Origin: an uncultured Eubacteriales bacterium
GTDB lineage: Bacteria; Bacillota; Clostridia; Oscillospirales; Acutalibacteraceae
Direction: 5' to 3'
Length of the DNA stretch: 64,000 nucleotides
Assembly: GCA_934667845.1 (NCBI GenBank)
Contig: CAKUMQ010000006.1
Coordinates: 1-64,000 of the forward strand
Shown: positions 44,746-52,899 of the stretch, in pieces
How positions within the stretch are numbered: position 1 is the stretch's first letter
Layout of the letters: each line of letters starts with the position of its first letter
Translations under genes and position numbers: made by a program
Notes under the pieces: generated by a model
The model's input: the letters and a program-made list of their open reading frames with translations, nothing else
Databases searched by the model: none
What the model was told of the DNA's origin: nothing

Positions 44746-45804
44746 TCATTCCCCTGCCGGGGGCAGGCAAGCCACCAGCTGCAGGCTGTCGCCATAGACC
44801 GTCACCTTGCCGGCGGCGGCATGGGGCAGGAAGAAATAGTCTCCTTTTTTAAGGTCGCGGCGGCTGCCGCCCCAGGAGACCCCGCCCGCGCCCGCCGTCA
44901 CCACGTACACGGCGGGAGCGTCGGTGAGGACTGCCGCGGCGTTTGTCAGCGTGTGGCGCTCCACGGCAAAGCAGGGGGTGTCCGCATAGGAGATGAGGCT
45001 CTCCCGGCGGTGTCCGTTTTCTCCGCTGATAAGCCGGGGACGGCGGCGCCCCATCGCGACGGCTTTTTCGCCGCTGACGGTATAATCAAACACATCCAGA
45101 GCGGTGTCCGCGTCCAGACCGATGTACATTTCCTGCTCGCTCAGCGCATAGTCGGCGCACCAATACTCGGGCTGGATCGTGAAATCCGACGGCTCCTGCA
45201 CCTCTAAAATGAGGCAGCCCGCGCCGATGGCGTGCACCATGCGGGCAGGCACGAAGAATACGTCCCCCGTCTGCACCGGCACCCGGTTGAGCAGCGGCAC
45301 CATGGCGTTTTTGTCCGTTTTGCTGCGCGCCACGGCATCGGCGAACTCCGCCTTTTGCAGGGCGTCCTTAAAGCCGAAATACAGGCAGGCGCCGGGGCGG
45401 GTCGCCAGCACGACCCAGCTCTCCGCCTTGCCGTAGGCGCTGTGGAAATACCGGCGGGAAAACGCCTTGTCGGGGTGCGCCTGCACCGGCAGGCGCACGG
45501 CGCTGTCCAGAATCTTGGTCAGCACGCCGAACGTTTGGCGGCTGCCCAGCAGCTGCGCGGGATATTCCCGCAGCAGATCGTCAAAATACAGGTCGGTACC
45601 GGCGACGCGGGAGATGCCCTCCTTCTCGCCCCTGCTCACCTTGTTGATGGCTTTGACCGAGGAGGCGACCCACTCCTCCGGCTCAAAGCCGTCGGCGGAA
45701 CCGTCCCCGAAGAAATCGGCGAACAGCGCGCCGCCGGTGTAGATGCGGGACACGCGGTTTTTCTCAAAAAACAGCGGCCCTTCGAACAAAGCAGAAATAT
45801 CCAT
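44746..45804 (-). CDS. manA: Class I mannose-6-phosphate isomerase
   Basis: Seen: 352 residues. Zinc-site segments LPVQAHPDKAFS and VFFVPARMVHAIGAG, the phosphate-side ESWVVLATRPGACLYFGFK, and a C-terminal cupin (LKKGDYFFLPHAAAGKVTVYG). Known: interconverts mannose-6-phosphate and fructose-6-phosphate. This fits use of mannose from the glycans cut by the hydrolases here, but that link is inferred. GGAGG lies seven bases before the ATG. Its leader contains a long inverted repeat. Confidence 0.88.
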   Translation of the reverse strand: MDISALFEGPLFFEKNRVSRIYTGGALFADFFGDGSADGFEPEEWVASSVKAINKVSRGEKEGISRVAGTDLYFDDLLREYPAQLLGSRQTFGVLTKILDSAVRLPVQAHPDKAFSRRYFHSAYGKAESWVVLATRPGACLYFGFKDALQKAEFADAVARSKTDKNAMVPLLNRVPVQTGDVFFVPARMVHAIGAGCLILEVQEPSDFTIQPEYWCADYALSEQEMYIGLDADTALDVFDYTVSGEKAVAMGRRRPRLISGENGHRRESLISYADTPCFAVERHTLTNAAAVLTDAPAVYVVTAGAGGVSWGGSRRDLKKGDYFFLPHAAAGKVTVYGDSLQLVACLPPAGE

Positions 45805-45821
45805 CCCGATCCTCCGTTTTT

Positions 45822-45869
45822 ATCCGTGCAAAATAAGGAAAGTCTCTCATCCCTTTATTTTGCACGGAT
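45822..45869. repeat. Long inverted repeat in the manA leader
   Basis: Perfect 15-base arms (45822-45836 and 45855-45869, ATCCGTGCAAAATAA and complement) with an 18-base centre, starting 18 bases upstream of the manA start codon. Stretch 45870-46030 shows no gene. Confidence 0.6.
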
Positions 45870-46030
45870 GCCCGCAAAAAGCAAGGGGTTTTCGCAAAAA
45901 AGAGCGAAAACAATACAAAAGAAAGCTGTTTTGTACCCTTTGGCGGCATTTTTGGCGGCAGAGCCGCCGAAGCGGCGGGCGCGGACGGAAAAAATAAGCG
46001 ATTATACTGCTTTTTGGATGCAAAACGGTA

Positions 46031-46059
46031 TTGCATCGGCTTTTGATCTGCGGTATGCT
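46031..46059 (+). promoter_or_regulatory. Promoter of the SGNH hydrolase gene
   Basis: TTGCAT, 17 bases, TATGCT; transcription would start about 68 bases before the ATG. Confidence 0.5.
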
Positions 46060-46133
46060 TGGTTACAGCCGGGCGGCAATTTCGGTCGATCTGCGGTGTC
46101 ACCCGCGGACAGTTGATTTTGAGGTGAAGAAAA

Positions 46134-46835
46134 ATGAACGTTGATCAGGTTACCCTTGCCACACGCGTCGATGTGACAAAGCAGCTTAAACCGTCGGAAT
46201 ATGTCTCCTTTGACGGGGCGGAAAAGCCCGGTCTGCGGGTGATGTTCGTCGGAAACTCCATCACGCTCCACGGCGTCAACCTTGAGATCGGCTGGCCGAA
46301 TTTCTGGGGCATGGCGGCGTCTGCGCCGGAGAAGGACTATGTTCATCTATGCTGTGCACACATACGCAAGACCCATCCGCAGGCGGCGTTTTGCATCTGT
46401 CAGGCGGGCGACTGGGAGCGGCAGTATGCGGACGGCGACCGCACGTTCCCGGAGTTTGCGGCGGCGCGGGATTTCGGGGCGGATGTGATCATCATCAAGC
46501 TCGCCGCCAACTGCCCGGTCGACAACTTTGACGGGGCGCTCTTTCGGAAAAATTTCGCTTCGCTGATCGGCTATCTCAACGGCACCGGCAGGGCGCGGAT
46601 CCTTGTCGCCACCGAATTTTACCGGCATCCTGCCGGGGACGCGATCCGGCGCTATGCCGAAGAAAGCGGCTGCCCGCTCTGCGTGCTGGACGATCTGGGC
46701 GACCGGCCGGAGATGAAGGCGATCGGTCGGTTTGCCCATGAGGGCGTCGCCAATCACCCCGGCGATCTCGGCATGCAGACGATCGCCGCACGGCTGTGTG
46801 CCGTCTTTGACGCCATGGAAGCCGCACGCACCTGA
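46134..46835 (+). CDS. SGNH/GDSL-family hydrolase, probable sugar esterase
   Basis: Seen: 233 residues. Block I is VMFVGNSITLHG with the nucleophile Ser (about 42), a central segment is DVIIIKLAANCPV, and block V is NHPGDLGMQ with the catalytic His. No signal peptide, so it acts in the cytoplasm. Known: many members remove acetyl groups from sugars. GAGGTG precedes the ATG. It is alone on the plus strand between manA and the broken GH99-like gene. Confidence 0.85.
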   Translation: MNVDQVTLATRVDVTKQLKPSEYVSFDGAEKPGLRVMFVGNSITLHGVNLEIGWPNFWGMAASAPEKDYVHLCCAHIRKTHPQAAFCICQAGDWERQYADGDRTFPEFAAARDFGADVIIIKLAANCPVDNFDGALFRKNFASLIGYLNGTGRARILVATEFYRHPAGDAIRRYAEESGCPLCVLDDLGDRPEMKAIGRFAHEGVANHPGDLGMQTIAARLCAVFDAMEAART

Positions 46836-46870
46836 ACCGGCGACGACGGCAAAAAAACGGCAGCTGCCGA

Positions 46871-46919
46871 AAAAAGGCGGACGCACGGGAGATCACCGTG
46901 CCGTCCGCCTTTTGTTTTG
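46871..46919. terminator. Terminator between convergent genes
   Basis: Arms AAAAAGGCGGACG-ACGG and complement with a small bulge, loop of seven, then TTTTGTTTT on the plus strand. Serves the SGNH gene and possibly the opposite gene. Confidence 0.7.
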
Positions 46920-46994
46920 TGCCGGTAAGGATCGAAAAAGCTGCCCCCGCAGGAAACGGGCGGCACGGATACTCGGTCGAAAGGTCTCCGCCTG

Positions 46995-48097
46995 TTATTT
47001 CACGAATACATCCCGCAGGGCATCCAGATAACCGGTCCCGTTGACATCATCCGGCAGCAGATAGCTCATTTCCGTCCACTCGTTCCAGCTGTTCACCGTC
47101 ACCAGCGGCACCGGCAGCCGGTGGGTATCCACATAGGTGCGCGCCGCCAGGAAGCCCTCCCGGATGTTTTCCGGTGTAGTTTCCGTCATGATGGGGAAGG
47201 CGCTGTCCGTAAACCGGGAGTTATTGTCCCAGCCCACGGAAATATGGGGGAAATAGGGAATATCATAGGTCTCGTCGATCCGCTGCCACTCCCGCTTTAC
47301 CTCGTCCATTACCGCCGGATAGGGCTGGGCATAGTTGGCAAAATGGACAAACTGGTAGTGGGTCATGCTGTCGAAGCCAAGCAGGGAAATGATCTCCTTC
47401 ATGGAGCCGGTCCGACCGCTGTCCACGCCGCTGATATCCGCTGCATTTCATGCCAGAGCGTCAGCTGCAGATGCAGCCCGGGGAAGCCCGCCTCGCGCAC
47501 CTTTTTCCGGAAGTCGTTCAGCGCCTGCCGGGTGGCGTCTATCCCGCCCAGACTGCGGATCAGATTGCATACATCGTAGATCATGAACACCGGGCAGCCG
47601 TCGATCGTATAATAATTGGGCTGAACAAAATATCGGGAGATCACCCGGTCGCAGACCCGGTCAAATTCTTCCCGGGGCACGCTGCCTTTCCAGATCACCT
47701 CATGGAGGCTGCTGTTGCGCTTGTCCCACAGGCAGGTGGCATCATGGTTGGCCCACATCAGGTAGAATTTCATTTCCTGTCGGTTTTCCGCCTGCAAAAA
47801 GCCCTGATCCAGACACTACTCCAGAAAGGGACGTCCGCCATACCAGTACCAGTCGTAGATAAAGGTATTAACACCGTGTGACACGGCCTGCCGAATCTGA
47901 AATTCCATCACCCCGGGGTCCGCCTCATTCTGATAGCCCCACAGCGGACGCCGCGGGAGCACCTCGCCGGGCACCCGGCTCTCGGCGGTCTGCACGGTCT
48001 GCCACTCGCCGATCCCCTTTTCCCAGAAAATACGGGTGCGGGGCTCATCGCCGGTATACGCCGGCCAGATATAGGCTGCCACATCATATTGCTGCAT
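46995..48097 (-). pseudogene. Broken GH99-like glycoside hydrolase gene
   Basis: Seen: three frames that belong together. The first part (from ATG 48097; QQYDVAAYIWPAYTGDEPRTRIFWEKG) ends at a TAG (47816-47818) after GGRPFLE. The same frame continues with CLDQGFLQAENRQEMKFYLMWANHD. The second part runs into a frameshift near 47438-47445, where one base (C on this strand) is missing. The third part goes on as SGVDSGRTGSMKEI... to DALRDVFVK. Restored, it would be about 367 residues of the GH99/WbsX-like family with NSWNEWTEMSYLLP near the end. No signal peptide. A sequencing error could explain one lesion, less likely both. Confidence 0.8.
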
Positions 48098-48494
48098 ACT
48101 GATCCATCCTTTCCCGGTTCCGCTCACCGGAAACTGTCGGCACCATCTCAGCAGATCTCCGCCCGAATGTCTACCCTTTTTTCGGCAAGCGGGAAAAGGT
48201 CAATCGACTTTCGCACAGAAGAGAATATCTGCCTTCCCCCCGCTTTATATATCGGCAGTTATCCGTATCCTGCTCTCCGTCAGAAAAAAACGGTCTTCAG
48301 ATAAAACATGCAGACGCCCGGAGCTTCGCCCCACCCTTGTGTATACACGATGAGTAAATATGCTCCGCATGCACGGCCGGCATAACAAAAGAGCAGACAT
48401 ACATCTGCTCCGGCACATAAAACCATATCAAAATAACAGATCCGATCCGCCCGGCTGGGAGCAGCGGCTCCCTGCCGGGCGGATCATTTTTCAT
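48098..48494. other. Intergenic region before the broken GH99-like gene
   Basis: No gene. It contains AAAGGATGG for the broken gene, a run of A near 48284-48290 and the terminator at 48444-48485. A possible TTGACC box on the minus strand near 48206-48211 lacks a convincing -10 box. Confidence 0.5.
48444..48485 (-). terminator. Terminator of the second importer operon
   Basis: GATCCGCCCGGC and complement, extended inside by GGGAGC/GCTCCC. It starts nine bases past the stop of the pectate-lyase/GH99-like gene. Confidence 0.75.
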
Positions 48495-50228
48495 TCACTT
48501 TTTTACTACGGCGTCGCGGATCGCCTCCAGATAGCCGAAGCGGTCACGCACGTTCGGCACAAGGCCGGGGCCGCCCTCCGCCCATTCGGACATATTGTAG
48601 CACATGATGACCTGCGGCAGCGCGGGATACTTCTCCAGCTGCGCGACAGCCTTCTGCATATACTGAGCGAACAGGTCGGGCGTGCTGCCGGGACAGATCC
48701 ACCCCGATTCATGCGGGCGCTGCGTGTGGACCGACGTGCCGACGGAGATGATGACGTTGCCCTTTTTGGGCGGCTTGAAGTTCGCCACCAGATCGGCATA
48801 GGTGTATTTCCCGGTGCGGTCGGTGACCGTGTAATTCGGCGTGTAGCTGGTCGTATAGCGCAGCACGCCGTCCGCGGTCATATCGCCGATCTCTTTCACC
48901 GGCCAGTTGATATACAGCGCCATGCCGCCGAAGCCCGCCTTGCGGAAACGCGCGGCAAGCTCCCGATAAAAGGCTTTCACGTTCTCCGCGCTGCCGAAGA
49001 TCGTGGGATAGGACGACTCGGCGATGATCGAGATGACCGGGTAGCGCTTGCCGTCCCGCTCGACGTAATAGTAGTTGTCATACTTGCTGTAGATCTTGTC
49101 GACCAGGGCGAAAAAGTTCTCGCGCACCCGCTTTTCGTTGGCGGCGTCATATGCCTTGGGAAAAGAGTATTCCCCGCTCATGACGTAGCGGATGTTTTTG
49201 AAATTCGGCGTGTTTGTGAACAGCTGATACACCCAGTGGTCGCGGTGGGCGGGCTGTTCCCAGCCGGTCAGCCCGCTGCCGGACAGCAGCAGCGACGCGC
49301 CCGCCATGCCGTATTCCCGCAGCCAATAGCACTGCCAGTCCAGCACCTTGGGGTCGTCCCCGCGATAAAACCCGAGCAGCGGATGGCGGCTGGGATCGTA
49401 TGCGTCCAGCGGCTTGCCGTCCAGTTCGCGCGAGGCGGAATCGTGGTGGTTCCACGTCCAATAGTACCAGCCGATCCACCCGGTCTTGGCGATCTTGGTG
49501 CATTGCAGCCCGAAATCATTGTACCAGTACGGCAGCACATCGACCTTGCGCTCGATCGTGCGGGTGGAGAGCGGCGGCGATACCAGATTGCCGGAAACGC
49601 CGCTGAACTCCTCATTGTTCGTCTCCAAATGGTTGTGCATCAGCCCGATCAGGTTGCCCGCATCGTCAAAGTTGACGATCGGCGTGTCGGAGATCCGGTT
49701 GCGGATCAGCACCCCGTCCTTCGACTGGAAACGCACGCCGCCCGAAAGATCGAGCGTCAGGCCGTTGAACAGATATGTCCCGTTGGGGTAATAGATCTTT
49801 TTGCCCGTGGCGTGCAGCCGGGTCAGCACCGCGGTGGAATCCGTTTTGCCGGTGGGATCCGCCCCGTAGGTGACGACGTTGATCTCCGCCGGATAGTCCG
49901 GCTGCCCGGTGGTGCGGGTCGTTTTTGTCACGGCGGTGGTCCTGACCCCGCCGCCCGCCGTCGTCACGGCGCCGCGGCGCGTCGTGCCGCCCGGCACGCC
50001 GGACGGCTGCCCGGCACTGCTCTCCGGCAGCACCCCCGGCCCGTCGGCGGACGTGCCGTCCGGATCGCGACTGTCGCTTGCCGACGAGCTGCCCGGCTGC
50101 GGCGTATCGCTTCCGCTGTCCGGTGCAGCCGGCTGCAGCGACACGCCGACCCCCACTGCACAGGCGATCAGCGCCACGCACACCATGGCTGTCACCGTGA
50201 TCAGGATCTGTTTTTTCTTTGCGTCCAT
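48495..50228 (-). CDS. Membrane-anchored pectate-lyase-like and GH99-like fusion protein
   Basis: Seen: 577 residues. N-terminal membrane helix (about 8-32), Ser/Asp/Gly/Pro and Thr-rich linker (to about 112). A short pectate-lyase-superfamily start comes next (about 113-195: NVVTYGADPTGKTDSTAVLT), then a GH99/WbsX-like catalytic-type domain (about 200-577). That domain has DVLPYWYNDFG, GWYYWTWN, YLREYGMAG-like segments and QVIMCYNMSEWAEGG. Known: GH99-like domains occur on polysaccharide-cutting enzymes. Inferred: surface glycosidase feeding the importer. Last intact gene of its operon; the broken gene at 46995-48097 is a relative. Confidence 0.78.
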   Translation of the reverse strand: MDAKKKQILITVTAMVCVALIACAVGVGVSLQPAAPDSGSDTPQPGSSSASDSRDPDGTSADGPGVLPESSAGQPSGVPGGTTRRGAVTTAGGGVRTTAVTKTTRTTGQPDYPAEINVVTYGADPTGKTDSTAVLTRLHATGKKIYYPNGTYLFNGLTLDLSGGVRFQSKDGVLIRNRISDTPIVNFDDAGNLIGLMHNHLETNNEEFSGVSGNLVSPPLSTRTIERKVDVLPYWYNDFGLQCTKIAKTGWIGWYYWTWNHHDSASRELDGKPLDAYDPSRHPLLGFYRGDDPKVLDWQCYWLREYGMAGASLLLSGSGLTGWEQPAHRDHWVYQLFTNTPNFKNIRYVMSGEYSFPKAYDAANEKRVRENFFALVDKIYSKYDNYYYVERDGKRYPVISIIAESSYPTIFGSAENVKAFYRELAARFRKAGFGGMALYINWPVKEIGDMTADGVLRYTTSYTPNYTVTDRTGKYTYADLVANFKPPKKGNVIISVGTSVHTQRPHESGWICPGSTPDLFAQYMQKAVAQLEKYPALPQVIMCYNMSEWAEGGPGLVPNVRDRFGYLEAIRDAVVKK

Positions 50229-50253
50229 CTGCCTATGATCCCTTTCCTGCCGA

Positions 50254-51324
50254 TCACTCGTCCCGGCCGCTGTCGTTTTCGGTCTTGTCGGGTGTCTTTT
50301 CGGACGACTGCCCGGGCGAACGCAGGATCAGCGCGATCGCCACGCCGCCGCCCGCCAGCACCACGGCGACAATAATGATCACGATCATCCACACGTTCAC
50401 GCCGCCGGAGGGCTGCGTGGAAGCATCGTGCACCGTGGTCGGCACGGTCGTCGCCGCATCGGACGGGGCGGAAACGGGCTCGCTGCTGCCGTCCGGCTCG
50501 CTGCTGTCCGGCGCGGGAGCTGTCGTCCGGCTGTCAGAGCTGCTTTGCGCCGTTGTACCCGGCGCTTTCGTCGGGGCGGTCGTATCCGGCGCCTTTGTCG
50601 GCGCAGTGGTGTTCACCGGCGCCTCCGTGCGTTTGATCGGTGCGGTCACCGGCTCGAACGCCTTGGCGTTTGCATCCACCAGATACATCCGCAGGCTGGA
50701 GATCTCGAACTGACCGGATATGGAGGTGAAGCGCAGCACCGGTTTAACGGCGTCAAGCGGCATATCCGCGCTCCCGCCGCTCCAGTCGTTCGTCACCGGC
50801 TGGTTGTTGATAAAGAGGTTGCGGGTATACCGCCCGGCATCGTCGGGGCGGAAATAGATATCGAACTTGAAATACGACCCTTTCGGGATCTTGATATTCG
50901 TGCACTGCGCCTGCTCCTTGCCGCTCTCGCGCAGATAGATCACGTTCGGGCAGACCTTGACCGACTGGCTCACCTTGCCGTTGTCGTTCGTCGTCACCTC
51001 AAAGCCGATCCAGTCCTCGGTGTCCTTGTCCACCTTGACCCACATGCTGACCATATAGGGCGCCAGGTCGGTGAGCCCGGAGGCGTCGACAGCAAATTCA
51101 ACGGTCTTGTCCTCGTTGCCGCCCTCGCTGATCAGCTGATCCTTTGTATACAGATAGTCGCCGGTGTCGCCGGTGATCTTACCAAGGTCGATCAGGTTCT
51201 TTCCGCCCTTCGGGCACAGCGGCGCACCGCCGACCGACGGGCCGGCTGCCAGCGCCGTCAGACCGGGCACGGTCAGCAGAGCCAGCACCATGAGCAGTAT
51301 AAGAATACTTTTCGCTTTTTTCAT
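50254..51324 (-). CDS. Membrane-anchored lectin-like protein
   Basis: Seen: 356 residues from the ATG at 51324 (AAAGGAAC upstream). Signal peptide (about 1-27), one beta-sandwich-like domain (about 35-215; MVSMWVKVDKDTEDWIGFEV, FKFDIYFRPDDAGRYTRNLFINNQPV). A long Thr/Ser/Pro/Ala linker (about 220-310) follows, then a C-terminal membrane helix and an acidic tail. No catalytic residues are seen. Inferred: holds a glycan at the cell surface. A related domain is found in the truncated gene at 57254-57619 and, more distantly, in the wall protein at 45-2060. Confidence 0.72.
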   Translation of the reverse strand: MKKAKSILILLMVLALLTVPGLTALAAGPSVGGAPLCPKGGKNLIDLGKITGDTGDYLYTKDQLISEGGNEDKTVEFAVDASGLTDLAPYMVSMWVKVDKDTEDWIGFEVTTNDNGKVSQSVKVCPNVIYLRESGKEQAQCTNIKIPKGSYFKFDIYFRPDDAGRYTRNLFINNQPVTNDWSGGSADMPLDAVKPVLRFTSISGQFEISSLRMYLVDANAKAFEPVTAPIKRTEAPVNTTAPTKAPDTTAPTKAPGTTAQSSSDSRTTAPAPDSSEPDGSSEPVSAPSDAATTVPTTVHDASTQPSGGVNVWMIVIIIVAVVLAGGGVAIALILRSPGQSSEKTPDKTENDSGRDE

Positions 51325-51356
51325 CGTTATCACAGTTCCTTTCGTGAAAGATCGGT

Positions 51357-52886
51357 TCAGCGGGCATACAGGGTAACGGGGACAAACGTGCGGGTGTGGT
51401 GGCCGACGGACGAGATCTCCGCCGCCAGATCAAAGCGGCTGTCTGTCAGCGTTTCCGCCGTAAACGTGAACGTGAACGTCGTCTTGCCCTCGTTGCAGTA
51501 ATAGGATTCCAGTGTGTCCTCCGCCATGCGGCCGGGCGTAACCGTCCAGTCAGCCGGGCAGTGCCAGCGGATCCGCAGCCACTGCTGCATCAAAAAGCCG
51601 TTGACCACGGTCAGGCGCAGTGTGCGCGGCTCGCCCGCGCGGATGAACGGCTCGCCGCCGTAGTCGAGCAGCGCGGTGTACAGCGTGCTCTCGGTCCGCA
51701 CGACGAACGGGCTGCGCGAGAGCGTCTCAAAAAAGCTGGTGCCGAAATAGGCGTTGATCGCCCGCTCCCGGCAGAACATCTCCTCCGGCGTCCGGACCGT
51801 CACGGTGTAGCCCGGACCGGACAGCACGTCGCACCGCCCGGGACCGAGGAAGGTCGGCGTCAGACGCAGCAGGCGGTCGGTCAGCTCATCGACCGTGGCG
51901 GGGATCCGCAGCCCCACGTCCGCGACGTTGATGCACTTGGTCTTGATCTTTCCGCCCAGCGGGGCAAGCCACTTTTCCGGCAGCGCCGATCCGCCGTGCA
52001 GGATCCCCAGCAGCGCGCCCAGCGTCCCCGCCGTACAGTCGGCGTCCTCGCCGCAGCCCGCCGCGATGCAGATGCTGCGCCCGAGATCGCCGCCGCCGTA
52101 CAGCCAGCCGATGATGATGATGCCGATGTTGCTCGGTGCGTCGTAGCCCGGCTCAGCCACCGGGATGTCCGGATCCATCTGCTCGCGCGGGGTGCCCATC
52201 GCGCCGAAGCTGCCCGGCTCCTCGATCAGCAGGCGGCGGCGCGCCTCGCGCCAGTCCAGCCCCTCGGCATGGCTTCGCTGCACGCAGCGCACCGCGCGGC
52301 TGACGCCGCAGTTCTCCGGGATATAGGACAGACCGATGTCGATCAGCGTCGCCGTGTCCTGCACGACGAACGCCGCGCTCTGCACCGCGGCGCAGAACAC
52401 CTCGGCATACAGCCCCTCCCCGGCATGGTCGACGCAGGCATCCTCAAACGCATAGCGCGCCGCGCCCTCCGGGTCGCCCGGCACAAGGCACGCCCAGATC
52501 TCCGACAGGATGAACGCGCCGCAGCTGTCGCGGAAGCGGTTGTTCACATAGCCGGACAGCGGCGGCAGCATTCCGGCGCGCATATTGTTGCGCCCCGCGC
52601 CGTATTCCGCCCAGTGCGGCGTGATGAACCAGTGCCAGTATTCTCCCAGGATCTGCGCGTCGATGCGGCTGCCGAAACGCTCTGCGGCATTGAGCCAGAC
52701 CAGCTGCAGGTCAAGGTCGTCGTTCGGCAGCGGCTCGCCACCCAGCTCCTGCGTATAAAAATCAATATCGAACACGCCGCGCAGGCACTCAAACGGCGCG
52801 CCCAGCGTGCCGCCGATGTTCTTGCCGTGCCAGCAGCCGAGCACCTTGTCGCGGTATTCGGCAAAGGATAATGTCCGTTTCTGCAT
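51357..52886 (-). CDS. ADP-ribosylglycohydrolase-family protein
   Basis: Seen: 509 residues. Family features include GKNIGGTLGAPFE, the acidic DDLDLQLVW metal site, and the second acidic site GEDADCTAGTLGALLGILHGG (about 285-305). A C-terminal beta domain of about 150 residues is extra. Known: the family removes ADP-ribose from proteins, DNA or small molecules, and some members in sugar operons have no proven ADP-ribose activity. No signal peptide. It lies between the binding-protein and lectin-like genes of a glycan operon, so a sugar-related role is possible. Confidence 0.85.
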   Translation of the reverse strand: MQKRTLSFAEYRDKVLGCWHGKNIGGTLGAPFECLRGVFDIDFYTQELGGEPLPNDDLDLQLVWLNAAERFGSRIDAQILGEYWHWFITPHWAEYGAGRNNMRAGMLPPLSGYVNNRFRDSCGAFILSEIWACLVPGDPEGAARYAFEDACVDHAGEGLYAEVFCAAVQSAAFVVQDTATLIDIGLSYIPENCGVSRAVRCVQRSHAEGLDWREARRRLLIEEPGSFGAMGTPREQMDPDIPVAEPGYDAPSNIGIIIIGWLYGGGDLGRSICIAAGCGEDADCTAGTLGALLGILHGGSALPEKWLAPLGGKIKTKCINVADVGLRIPATVDELTDRLLRLTPTFLGPGRCDVLSGPGYTVTVRTPEEMFCRERAINAYFGTSFFETLSRSPFVVRTESTLYTALLDYGGEPFIRAGEPRTLRLTVVNGFLMQQWLRIRWHCPADWTVTPGRMAEDTLESYYCNEGKTTFTFTFTAETLTDSRFDLAAEISSVGHHTRTFVPVTLYAR

Positions 52887-52899
52887 CGTTTGCTCCTTT

